Part shown: positions 28,112-37,271 of the stretch, piece after piece
Layout of the letters: each line of letters opens with the position of its first letter
Numbering within the stretch: the first letter of the stretch is position 1
From: Fuerstiella sp.
GTDB lineage: Bacteria; Planctomycetota; Planctomycetia; Planctomycetales; Planctomycetaceae
NCBI GenBank assembly: GCA_022447225.1
Contig: JAKVAZ010000006.1
Coordinates: forward strand, 682,001-746,000
Direction: 5' to 3'
Length of the DNA stretch: 64,000 nucleotides
The notes under the pieces: model-generated
Seen by the model: only the letters and a program-made list of their open reading frames with translations
Databases searched by the model: none
Told to the model about the DNA's origin: nothing
Program-made: the position numbers and the translations under genes

Positions 28112-29404
28112 TCATACGTCCATCAATCGTTCGGTGGAGTCACCAAACCGATCCAGATGGATGCCGTATCTGTCGAGCATCGAAAGGTAGAGATTACACA
28201 TCTGTCTGTCCGGCCTGCCCAGATAATCAAGAACCCGACCGCCCTGAAGCTGCCCGCCGGCGCCCCCCAGCAGCACGACAGGCAGTTGCGTGGCATCATG
28301 ACCTCCGGTCATCATGCTGGAACAGTACATCAACATGGAATTGTCCAGCGCGGTACGCTCACCTTCCTGAATGGCATCCAGCCTTTCTGCGATATAGCCA
28401 AACTGTTCCAGCATGAACTGATTGACTTTCAGCCATTTAGCATTGTTACGATGCGAGAGTTCATGGTGTCCGATTTCGACCCCCAGGTGCGGAAACTGAA
28501 GAGCACTGTGATCGTTGTTAAGTTTCAGTGTACAAACGCGAGTCGTGTCGGTTTGAAACGCCAGGACCAGAATGTCACACATCAGGCGCATGTGCTCCAC
28601 AATTGTCTGTGGAATTCCTTCCGGAGGTCTCGGCATGTTGGGTTTATCGAGCGTCGGCCGCCACCCCTGCAACTCACCTCTGCGACCGGCCTGTTCAATA
28701 CGCTTTTCCACTTCACGCACTGAGTTAAGGTACTCGTCGAGTTTACGCCGGTCGATGGAACTGATTTGCTGACGAAACCCTTTCGCTTCGGTGAGTACCG
28801 CATCGAGCACGCTCCTTTGCCCGCGCTGCACCTCATCCTTGAACAACTGATCGAATGCGAGTGCCGGATAGATTTCCAGAGGAGTCGGAGCGGTTGGAGA
28901 GCTCCAGGAAATATGAGAGCTGTAGATCATTGAATAGTCTTTGTGGATCCCCGGATTTGATCTTTCGCATCCAAGAACCAGACTTGGCACCTTAGTTGAG
29001 TGTCCGTAACGCTGAGCAATCAGCTGATCGAAGCTGGTGCCCGAACGAATCTCCCCGCCCGACGAAAGCGGTGCCCCGGAAAGCAGATTGCCGGTTTGTG
29101 AACTGTGAATCCCCCCTTTCAGGGCTTCGGCATTGTACAGTCCCCGAATGAACAGCAGCTTTTCTCGAAAACCGTTCAGTGGTGTGAGTACCTGGCCAAG
29201 CTCCATCTGAGTTCCCTGGCCACTGGCTGTCCACTCATTCTTCGTAAACCCGTTGCCGGAAAACAGCACACCCAGACGAATCGGTGCCTGACTGGCGGAA
29301 CCGGTGGCTTCGTCTCCCCACACCGAACGTGATTCCATCCACGGCAACGCCATGCTGACACCCGTTCCGCGCAGAAACGTTCGACGAGAGAAGCGATGTA
29401 CCAT
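28112..29404 (-). CDS. DUF1552 Tat-exported protein
   Basis: About 430 residues of the DUF1552 family, always next to DUF1592-type cytochromes in planctomycetes. The start has a Tat-like twin arginine (FSRRTFLRGTG) and a hydrophobic helix ending near PWMES. Conserved blocks visible are LGVLFSGNGF, GLYNAEALKG, LSGAPLSSGGEIRSGTSFDQLIAQ and YCSSMMTGGHDATQLPVVLLGG. Function unproven, thought to pair with the cytochrome in a periplasmic redox step. The ATG at 29404 is picked by GGAG nine bases upstream. The cytochrome gene stop lies 67 bp upstream, so the two form an operon. Confidence 0.92.
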   Translation of the reverse strand: MVHRFSRRTFLRGTGVSMALPWMESRSVWGDEATGSASQAPIRLGVLFSGNGFTKNEWTASGQGTQMELGQVLTPLNGFREKLLFIRGLYNAEALKGGIHSSQTGNLLSGAPLSSGGEIRSGTSFDQLIAQRYGHSTKVPSLVLGCERSNPGIHKDYSMIYSSHISWSSPTAPTPLEIYPALAFDQLFKDEVQRGQRSVLDAVLTEAKGFRQQISSIDRRKLDEYLNSVREVEKRIEQAGRRGELQGWRPTLDKPNMPRPPEGIPQTIVEHMRLMCDILVLAFQTDTTRVCTLKLNNDHSALQFPHLGVEIGHHELSHRNNAKWLKVNQFMLEQFGYIAERLDAIQEGERTALDNSMLMYCSSMMTGGHDATQLPVVLLGGAGGQLQGGRVLDYLGRPDRQMCNLYLSMLDRYGIHLDRFGDSTERLMDV

Positions 29405-29471
29405 GGGAATTACTCCAGTTGGCAACCCAGATTTGTGTGTGACAGGCCGGGCAAAGCCTGACCACATTCGG

Positions 29472-32400
29472 CTATCGATTATACGACATACCCCGAATTC
29501 TGCGAAATTGATCACTCAAAACGATCGTTTTCACAGCGACGGAGACTCGATAGTCGTTTTTCCGGAGCTTCCGCTGCATTTTTTCAAGTAACGGCTCGTC
29601 AGAAAGCTGCACTTCCCGACCGAGCGCATAGCCCAGAAACTTTCGACAGAACTGATAAACAAACGTGTTGCGACGCCGGTTAAGCAGATAATCCCGTAGT
29701 CCGGAAAGCCCCTGGATTGAAGTCCCGTCAGGCAGAGTGGTCCGGACATCGATCAATGCGTCAGTACCGCGTCGCCGACCGACGGTATCGAATTTCTCCA
29801 GGGCAAATCCGAACGGGTCGATACGAACATGACACTTGGCGCAGGCCGGATCACTACTGTGCTGCTCAATCAACTGACGCTCGGTCAAACCCTCCGGAAC
29901 AGTCGCAGCAAGCTGCGGAACATTCTTTGGCGGACGTGGCAGTTTCTCACCGAGCAACACTTCACTGACCCAATTGCCGCGCAGAATCGGACTGGTGCGT
30001 GCCGCACCCGAATGCTTCGCGAGTGTCACTGCCATCCCCAGAATTCCGCCACGTCCGTACTTGTGCATCCCATCGACACGGCGCCACGCCGAACCTTCAA
30101 CTTGCGGAATCCCGTAGAACCGGGCCAGCCGTTCGTTCACAAAAGTGTGATCTGCTTCGAGCAGACTTAACAGCGAACCGTCGTTTCGGAACAAATCGGT
30201 AAAAAACAGAATCGATTCTTCATGCAGATCCCCGCGAATATCGAGAAATTCGGGAAAATATTTCTCGCTTTTTCTGCCGAGCGATCCAAATTGATAGGTA
30301 TCCATCCACTGACAGGCAAACTCCGTCGCCAGCCCCCTTACACGAGCATCCGAAAGCATGCGAGTCGTCTGCCGCAGCAATTCAGCGTGGGTCTTGCCGG
30401 AAGCTGAAGATGTGTCTGTATTACCCGGAGTATCGATAGTTTGAGGACTCCGGACTAGCTGTCCTTTTCTCGCCGCTTCCCGCAACTTCATATCGGGCAT
30501 CGACGACCACAGGAAATAGCTGAGTCGGTTGGCGAGTTCCCATTCTGAGACTTCAGTGGTCCCTGAGCCCGCCGGTACGTTTTCGAACCGGTACAAAAAC
30601 GGGGACGCAACGAACACCCGGGCCAGTGTCAGCCGAAACGCTTCGTCATGTGAAAGGTCCTGCCGGCGCAGCTGATGATACAGTTCACGCAGTCTGTCGA
30701 CTTCCACGTCTGTCAACGGACGACGCCATGCGCGGCCGGCAAAGTCGATGAGCGCATCAATCTGGACTGACTCGTGACGGACCAGTGTCTGCCGGAACTC
30801 AGCAGCGCGTTTCACTAACGGCGCATGCATTGGTTTAAACAAATTGTATCGGGCCTTAAAGTCCGGAGCCTCGTTCCCGGCCAGCACTTCAAGAACCAAT
30901 TCCATCGCATCCAGTCGCATCAGCGGACTGTGGCTGACATAGAGCAGTTCTTCCCACAGTCGATCAAGCCGGGCAATCTGTTCCTCATCGAGCATCAGCC
31001 GTACAAGGTGATTATCTTCGCGGTGAAACAGTGTCATCGTGAGAATTTCATCCACGGGCACAATCTGGGTATAACAAAGTGCTGCCGGGAACACGCTGCG
31101 GTAGTCGTCCATGGCTGTTTCAATCCGCCGACGGGCAGTACTGTTATCACTGACAAGAATTGCTCCGCTGAAGGAAACATTCCGGTCACGCCCTGCGACC
31201 AGAACACCCGTCTTTGTGAACTCTGTGTCAACTTCGCAGGTCACCAGTCCGGACCTGATTGATGGTGCATCTCCGACGGAATGCCTGAAAGGCAAAACCT
31301 GTACAGATCCTTCAAGTCCCGTTTCCTGCTCCAGTACGGCCGTCGTGACAAATTCGCGGCCGGTTGCCAACTCAACCGGAAGACGAAACCTGACCACCGA
31401 CGGTGCCTGAACACAGATAGAGGCAGTATCGATCGCCCTTCCGTCGGGATGGCTGCCGAACATCCCGGGGTCGAGACCGGTCTGGGTCAGAGACTTCAGA
31501 TAGATATCTGCCTGCCCTTGGACGACAAGTCTCGGCTGCTGAAATACAACGAAGTCGTGGTCATTCCCGTCTCCTGCATCGGTGACCACCAGTGAGATCA
31601 CCAATTCTTCTTCATCCGGATTCGCAGGGTTCGACGTTTCCGATATCTCAAACGACAGACGTATATTCTGCTGTGTGACCAATGGATTGACAGGTTGCAT
31701 CCATCGTGCCGGAGCCCCCTTCTTTCCATACAGCCCAACCGGACCAAACGTCCACAGTCCCTCCTGCCAACCGACGATCTCAGCGACAAGTGCTTCGGCA
31801 TCCTCGGTCCCTGAACCACGCCAGTGAGAACGAAGTTTGTCCAGAATGAGTGAGGACTTCGATTCTGTCAGACTCGACCAGAGCGTGTTGAGATACCTGG
31901 CATTCAGACCGCGCCGTCCGGCGACCGTTGCGATACTCCGCTTCCCTGTCGTGATTGCTGTCCGCTCATCAAGCGTCGCCGCAAGATATTTCTCGAGTGG
32001 CGGGCTCCCCGCCTGTCCAAGACTGAAACGAAGATTACTCTGGAAGTCCCCAAGTTTCTCCGCGGAAACGAATTGGCTGTAAAACTCCCGAATCTGTGTC
32101 AGAATTTCGTTCCTCCAGTCGTCCCGACTTGAATGACGGGAGAACCGAAATCCGTCCGGGAGCAGCACGGCATGTGCAGCGATTTCTGTGCCGGCATCAA
32201 AATACTTCTGGAGCATCGCTGGGGACATCACCATCGCGATTCCCGTATTGGTAAACCCTTCGCCCGCCGCACTGTTGGTCGGAAAATCTCGGGCGGGATT
32301 TAAGTCGACGCCCGTCAGATCAAGAGTCGTGTACCTGTATTCCGCGTTCGTTAGCCGCCTCAGCACCACACGTCCCGGATCACCGGCACCGGCCCGTGCT

Positions 32401-32741
32401 TCGGTGCGAAGATAACCTTCAATCCAGCCTCGCAGCTTCATTTTTTCCTGAACGGAAGGCTGAGTGGAACCGTCGGGAGGCATCTCACCGTTATCGAGCA
32501 TTTCCACAATCCGCAGCCACGTCTCGGGGGATCGCCGCACGTCCGTCAGCTTCCCGAACTGCTCCAGATCCAACTCCCCTTCGCGCTGTCTGGCAGAGTG
32601 ACAGTCCAGACAGAATCGTTGCATCAGAGGGCGAACTTCACTTTGGTAGCGTTCAGCGAGCGACCTGAATGACAAACTCTCTTCGCCGGCGGCAAATGAC
32701 GTTACCAGAAAAAGGCAAACCGCACTGTACCGCAGCACCAT
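29472..32741 (-). CDS. DUF1587/1595/1592/1588/1585 cytochrome-type protein
   Basis: About 1089 residues. A signal peptide (LRYSAVCLFLVTSFAAGE) precedes a class I cytochrome head (CLDCH at about 45) and then the full set of planctomycete modules: DUF1587 (RRLTNAEYRYTTLDL), a long central beta-rich region, DUF1595 (GRAWRRPLTDVE), DUF1592 (ELANRLSYFLWSSMPD), DUF1588 with a second heme site CAKCH near the C-terminus, and DUF1585 (FCRKFLGYALGREVQLSD). Length is in the family range. It is transcribed just before the DUF1552 gene. The ATG at 32741 gives the signal peptide; upstream ATGs lie in a poor signal context. Confidence 0.92.
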   Translation of the reverse strand: MVLRYSAVCLFLVTSFAAGEESLSFRSLAERYQSEVRPLMQRFCLDCHSARQREGELDLEQFGKLTDVRRSPETWLRIVEMLDNGEMPPDGSTQPSVQEKMKLRGWIEGYLRTEARAGAGDPGRVVLRRLTNAEYRYTTLDLTGVDLNPARDFPTNSAAGEGFTNTGIAMVMSPAMLQKYFDAGTEIAAHAVLLPDGFRFSRHSSRDDWRNEILTQIREFYSQFVSAEKLGDFQSNLRFSLGQAGSPPLEKYLAATLDERTAITTGKRSIATVAGRRGLNARYLNTLWSSLTESKSSLILDKLRSHWRGSGTEDAEALVAEIVGWQEGLWTFGPVGLYGKKGAPARWMQPVNPLVTQQNIRLSFEISETSNPANPDEEELVISLVVTDAGDGNDHDFVVFQQPRLVVQGQADIYLKSLTQTGLDPGMFGSHPDGRAIDTASICVQAPSVVRFRLPVELATGREFVTTAVLEQETGLEGSVQVLPFRHSVGDAPSIRSGLVTCEVDTEFTKTGVLVAGRDRNVSFSGAILVSDNSTARRRIETAMDDYRSVFPAALCYTQIVPVDEILTMTLFHREDNHLVRLMLDEEQIARLDRLWEELLYVSHSPLMRLDAMELVLEVLAGNEAPDFKARYNLFKPMHAPLVKRAAEFRQTLVRHESVQIDALIDFAGRAWRRPLTDVEVDRLRELYHQLRRQDLSHDEAFRLTLARVFVASPFLYRFENVPAGSGTTEVSEWELANRLSYFLWSSMPDMKLREAARKGQLVRSPQTIDTPGNTDTSSASGKTHAELLRQTTRMLSDARVRGLATEFACQWMDTYQFGSLGRKSEKYFPEFLDIRGDLHEESILFFTDLFRNDGSLLSLLEADHTFVNERLARFYGIPQVEGSAWRRVDGMHKYGRGGILGMAVTLAKHSGAARTSPILRGNWVSEVLLGEKLPRPPKNVPQLAATVPEGLTERQLIEQHSSDPACAKCHVRIDPFGFALEKFDTVGRRRGTDALIDVRTTLPDGTSIQGLSGLRDYLLNRRRNTFVYQFCRKFLGYALGREVQLSDEPLLEKMQRKLRKNDYRVSVAVKTIVLSDQFRRIRGMSYNR

Positions 32742-33623
32742 GTGGAAATGAGGTATGACTTTGCAGGGGAGACACATATTTACTTCCGGCAATCTGCAAT
32801 GTATTTGTCGTGCACGTTTGCCTTACTCATTTATCGGGACCAAAAATGCTAACTGTCTGAATACACATGATCAACCGGTTTATCAGTTCCACACACTCAA
32901 CATAGTAATTGAGTCAATCGCGAGTCGGTTCGGTGCCCGCTCGGTGAGTCCGGATACCTGTCCTCCTGCGACTTGCCGAAGATTCCTGTATAGACACTGA
33001 GGTCACAGCGAACAACGTGGGCAAAGAGACCAGCGATCTGTACGAATCGACAGGAAGACACAGAGGAACTCGTGAACCAAATGTTTTGGAATCGAGTTCA
33101 GTTTCTGAAACTTCAGTTTAAGCATAACGTTTGGACTCTTTCAGTCCGGACAAACTACTGACTGTCCGTTCCGCGAGAATCCTGCGTTTTCTGTGCAGTA
33201 ATTCGGTCTTCGCTTTCCCGTTTCAAAGACCTGCTTCCGGCGTTCGCTGATCGGCCGCCCGGAAAAACAAAAGAGGTGTACAGGAGCTGATTCAGAAGTT
33301 GATGAGATTACGGTTGCTGAATTGAAAACCTGACCGGCATCCGTGAAAGACCGTGGGAAATTTCCCGTCGAGATGTGAGAATCCCCCCGGTCTCATCGTG
33401 TAAACTCAGAAAGACATAGAACTCCGCTCATCAGATTGATCATACTATCTGCTGCACCACGCTGATGTCTGTACCGTCTCGGCCGTTTCCCGTCAGCGAT
33501 GATAAGGTGCTGCCAATATCCGAATGAAAAATCTGAAACACGGATTTCAGAAGAATCAGCAGCCGAGTGGTCTGTTGATGTTTGGGCGACATTCTGCCTG
33601 AGGTTCGAAAGCGATTCAATTTG
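32742..33623. other. Long divergent intergenic region
   Basis: About 880 bp between divergent genes. I find no coding frame with family features. A perfect 12-bp palindrome GGGAAATTTCCC is at 33355-33366. The region must hold the promoters of both neighbours. Nothing else is supportable. Confidence 0.45.
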
Positions 33624-36095
33624 ATGTTTCCTCTGACTCAGGCTGCACGAATACCGGGTCGACCGGAGTATCTCTTATTGGCGTGTCTGATATTCCTGAC
33701 ACGGTCCGGTGTGACCTGTGGCAGTGATGTTCAGGTCAACGTAGGCATCAGCGATCACCAGCGCATGCAGCGAGGGAAATGGGGGCTGATGCAGGCAGCG
33801 TTTGCCAACTCATCAGACACCGACAGGGAAGTCCTGGTCGTTGTTGTTCCACCATCGAGCAGGGGACTGCAGTACGGTCGGCAGGTTGTGATTCCGGCAG
33901 GATGCCATCGTACCTGTCAGTGGCCCGTGTTAATGACGGATTCCGATGCACCAGTGTTTAATTTCGAGTATCTGGTGTTTGAAGACCCGGGTGGTTCAGG
34001 TGAAATTCAGCGAGTTTCCGACGAAGAAGTGGTCCGCAGTTTTACAGTGATCAATCCGGAATCCCGGAATGGGACCGCCGTCGGTTATCGCGGGCTGCTG
34101 ACTTCTTTCAATGAAAGTCCGCGAGACCGTCACGGACTCGAGACCCTCGCAAATGTCCTGCGCAATGAAGCCGGTCAGGAAAGGATGGAACTCACCATCT
34201 CCGCGAAGGATCTGGACGGTTATCCCGAAGCTCTGGAAAGTCTCGATCAACTTCTGATCACATCACAGACTTTGCATGACTTTCCGGAGGCGTGTGACGC
34301 TGTTCGTGTGTGGGTTCAGCGCGGCGGTCGAATGTGGCTGTTTCTCGATCAAACCGGCATGAAGACTGCTCATGCACTGCTGGCGGACACGTTACCGCTG
34401 ACACGAATTGATGAAACATCTACGAATGTTGTGAAGATGAAAATCAATAAGTCCGAGTCAAAACAACGATATCCGGAACGCGAACTCACTCGGGAATTTT
34501 CTGAGCCGGTCAGGCAGGTACGGGTCATTGCCGGCAGCGGTCGTACACTCTGGTCCGTCGGTGACTGGCCGGCCGTCATTGAAGTTCCGTTCGGAAACGG
34601 CACCGTCTTTGTGACCACCATTTCTCCCGAAGCATTTGTACAGATGGATGGCGACCAAAGGTCATTACCCTGTGCCCGTCAGATTGCGGATCGAATGTTT
34701 CGGGATTTGAAAAAGGATTCACCGGTCAGCGAACAGCGGCTGAGTTCGGCAGCAGCCGGATCGATCGGATATGAGGTTCCTTCTCGTGCATTCGCGGCCA
34801 CCGTCATGCTGGGGTTTGTCGCGCTGCTGACTGTGGCCGGAACCGCAGCCATCTGGAAATCCCGACCGGCGTGGCTGTTGTGGGCAATCCCGCTTCTGGC
34901 ACTGTTTTGTACTGTTCCGGCGGTCCGGGTTGGTGCTCGTTCGCGAAATGTCGCTCCGTCAACCGCAATTCAGCAGCTGTTCACATCTGTGGTTGAGGGC
35001 CAGACAACTCTGGCCGCCGACGGTGTCATGTCTGTCTATCATCCGACACCTTCTGCTGTTCATGCGAAGATGAAGGATTTCGCGCTGCTGGTACCGGAGC
35101 ACACCAATTCTGAAAACTACTACCGACGTATGGTGTGGACAGATCGCGGCGAATCGGAATGGCGAAATCTGCGACAGGCCGTGGGCGTTCGCAATTACCA
35201 CATCCGATCGATGAAACGACTGGATCAACCCCCCATGCTCAAAATGACGCTTGACCAGGACGGTCTTTCGGGACAGATTGATCATTCTGACGCCCTGAGT
35301 GCCTCTGACATGATCCTCGCCGGACTGTCGCCTGACCGAATGTCGGCTCACATGCAGGCCGACCGAAACTTTCGGGTGTCTCCCGGTAATGCACTCGCTG
35401 CCACCGAGTTTGTAACCGGGACCATCCTCACGGATACCCAGAAACGCCGTGCTTCGGTTTATAAGGATTTGTTTCGAACGGCGGACCGGACGACGTATCC
35501 GGATCGGCTGTCGCTGCTGTACTGGTCTGATCTTGTGAATCCTTCGATCAGACTGGGTGAAGAAGTAACGCGCCGGAACGGTTCTGTTCTGGTGGCCCTG
35601 CCGGTCGATCTTCAGCCACCGGCAGTCAACACAGATTTCACGATCCCGGCTGCGTTGCTGCCGTACCAAACAGTCTTTGACGATCAGGGAGGGTTAAGTC
35701 AGGCCTACAGCAACCCGCATCGGGAGTGGAGGCAAAGAGAAGTCGCCGGTGTTACGCTGCTTGAATTTAAAGTTCCGGAGGTCTGTCGGCCATTCCATGC
35801 AACAGGGGGTACGCTCGTCATTCGTCTGAATGCCGGTTCACGTTCGGTAATACTCAGCATGGGATCTCGTGATCATCCTGCACTCATCCGGACATTCAAC
35901 AGTCCTGCCGGACTCTATCCACTGGCATTGTCACCGGATCACCTGAATTCAATTGTCAAAACCGGAAGCGTTTATCTTCGAATGGATGTCAGCGAAACGG
36001 ACTCTTCTGATTCTTTTGAAAGTACACGGGACCGGGACGACTACTGGAAAGTTGATCGAATGATGCTGACTCTGAACGGCGTTCGAAAGGAATAA
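33624..36095 (+). CDS. Exported two-TM protein, GldG/DUF4350-like, of an ABC cluster
   Basis: About 823 residues. A signal-like N-terminus (LLLACLIFLTRSGVTCGS) opens an extracytoplasmic part with a beta-sandwich-like region and then a domain where ESLDQLLITSQTLHD and WVQRGGRMWLFLDQ recall the GldG/DUF4350 fold that often accompanies ABC exporters. Two membrane helices at about 388-440 (FAATVMLGFVALLTVAG and LLWAIPLLALFCTVP) and a second soluble domain of about 350 residues follow. It directly precedes the ABC ATPase and permease (165 bp), so it is probably their partner. The function of the cluster is unknown. Start at ATG 33624 is by signal peptide; there is no good ribosome site. Confidence 0.65.
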   Translation: MFPLTQAARIPGRPEYLLLACLIFLTRSGVTCGSDVQVNVGISDHQRMQRGKWGLMQAAFANSSDTDREVLVVVVPPSSRGLQYGRQVVIPAGCHRTCQWPVLMTDSDAPVFNFEYLVFEDPGGSGEIQRVSDEEVVRSFTVINPESRNGTAVGYRGLLTSFNESPRDRHGLETLANVLRNEAGQERMELTISAKDLDGYPEALESLDQLLITSQTLHDFPEACDAVRVWVQRGGRMWLFLDQTGMKTAHALLADTLPLTRIDETSTNVVKMKINKSESKQRYPERELTREFSEPVRQVRVIAGSGRTLWSVGDWPAVIEVPFGNGTVFVTTISPEAFVQMDGDQRSLPCARQIADRMFRDLKKDSPVSEQRLSSAAAGSIGYEVPSRAFAATVMLGFVALLTVAGTAAIWKSRPAWLLWAIPLLALFCTVPAVRVGARSRNVAPSTAIQQLFTSVVEGQTTLAADGVMSVYHPTPSAVHAKMKDFALLVPEHTNSENYYRRMVWTDRGESEWRNLRQAVGVRNYHIRSMKRLDQPPMLKMTLDQDGLSGQIDHSDALSASDMILAGLSPDRMSAHMQADRNFRVSPGNALAATEFVTGTILTDTQKRRASVYKDLFRTADRTTYPDRLSLLYWSDLVNPSIRLGEEVTRRNGSVLVALPVDLQPPAVNTDFTIPAALLPYQTVFDDQGGLSQAYSNPHREWRQREVAGVTLLEFKVPEVCRPFHATGGTLVIRLNAGSRSVILSMGSRDHPALIRTFNSPAGLYPLALSPDHLNSIVKTGSVYLRMDVSETDSSDSFESTRDRDDYWKVDRMMLTLNGVRKE

Positions 36096-36101
36096 TCCGT
36101 C

Positions 36102-36124
36102 CTGGCGGCCTCAGTCCGCCAGGC
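36102..36124. repeat. Short intercistronic hairpin
   Basis: 8-bp perfect stem CCTGGCGG/CCGCCAGG with a 7-base loop, seven bases after the stop of the GldG-like gene and before the ABC ATPase. No T run. It may act as an attenuator or RNA-stabilising stem. Confidence 0.6.
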
Positions 36125-36260
36125 AACATTCACTTGAGAAGAAGTGAATTCCCCGGACAGCCCTGGACCGGATCTGCTGGAAGCTCAGGACCGAAATCCA
36201 CGCAGAATGGCTCGTCGTTTTGCAGCACGCCCCCGGATAAATCACGGAAAGGAAAATTTA

Positions 36261-37271
36261 GTGAGTAGTGAACCGAATCCTGTTGTCAACATCCAAAACC
36301 TGACCAAACGGTTTGGTGATTTCGTGGCTGTTGATCAGTTGAACCTCTCGCTCGATAAAGGCGACATCCTTGGCTTCATCGGACATAACGGAGCAGGAAA
36401 GACCACAACGATTCGGGTCCTTGTCGGTCTCACTCGCCCCACTTCAGGGACGGCTCATATCGCCGGAGCCGACTGTGCCCGGGAAGCTCAGAAAGTGCGA
36501 CGACTGGTGGGTTACATGCCCGACCGGTTCGCCTCGTACGACAACATGCGCGTCACCGAATATCTTGACTTCTTCGGTGCAGCGTTCGGAATTTCCACCA
36601 GACAGCGACGACTGCGGATTGCTGAAGTGCTGGAACTGACAAACGCCACATGGATGCAGGATCGGTATGTGGAAGACCTGAGTCACGGAATGCAGCAGCG
36701 TGTCGGAATCGCTCGCACCCTGCTGCACAACCCGGAGGTGCTGATCCTGGACGAGCCGGCAAACGGACTTGATCCGACGGCCCGGATCGAAATGCGGGAA
36801 ATTCTGCTGAGACTGGCAGAAGAAGGCCGCACACTCATTGTCACCAGCCACATCCTGCCCGAGTTGGCAAGGATTTGTGATCGCGTGGCAATTCTGGCCG
36901 GCGGACAGCTGAAGGCATTTGGAACACTGCAGGAAGTCAGCCGCGAACTGTCGCCCCGACGTACAATGGAAATCGAACTCCTGGACGCCGGTCAGGTTCC
37001 GTCAGTAGCCGCACAGGTTCGATCTGCACTGGAGGATCGTGGTGAAGTCACGCCGTCCGAAACAGAAGCAGTCGTGAGGTTCCGAACCGCCGTATCGGAT
37101 GATCAGTTGTCTCTCCTGCTGCAGCAACTCATCCGGAATGGCACACGAATTTCTCAGTTTCGTGAAGTGGCGGGAGATCTTGAGGACATCTTTATTAGTG
37201 TGACTCAGCAGGCCGGTGCATCTCAGGCCGGAGAATCGACGTGTGTGGAAACGACGGAGCAAAAGTCATGA
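36261..37271 (+). CDS. ABC transporter ATP-binding protein
   Basis: A 336-residue ATPase subunit. Walker A GHNGAGKTT at 41-49, Q-loop-like VGYMPDR, the signature LSHGMQQR, Walker B VLILDEPANGLDP and the H-loop TSHIL are intact. It is closest to the DrrA/CcmA-type group that powers ABC-2 membrane proteins. The C-terminal ~100 residues are the usual extension of this group. The GTG at 36261 is favoured because GGAAAGGA lies eight bases before it; ATG 36144 would add 39 low-quality residues. The stop overlaps the permease start by four bases (ATGA), a firm sign of translational coupling. Confidence 0.93.
   Translation: MSSEPNPVVNIQNLTKRFGDFVAVDQLNLSLDKGDILGFIGHNGAGKTTTIRVLVGLTRPTSGTAHIAGADCAREAQKVRRLVGYMPDRFASYDNMRVTEYLDFFGAAFGISTRQRRLRIAEVLELTNATWMQDRYVEDLSHGMQQRVGIARTLLHNPEVLILDEPANGLDPTARIEMREILLRLAEEGRTLIVTSHILPELARICDRVAILAGGQLKAFGTLQEVSRELSPRRTMEIELLDAGQVPSVAAQVRSALEDRGEVTPSETEAVVRFRTAVSDDQLSLLLQQLIRNGTRISQFREVAGDLEDIFISVTQQAGASQAGESTCVETTEQKS

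Noticed and set aside
33355-33366. GGGAAATTTCCC palindrome as an operator
   Set aside because: A single 12-bp palindrome with no second copy nearby is expected by chance; kept only as a note.
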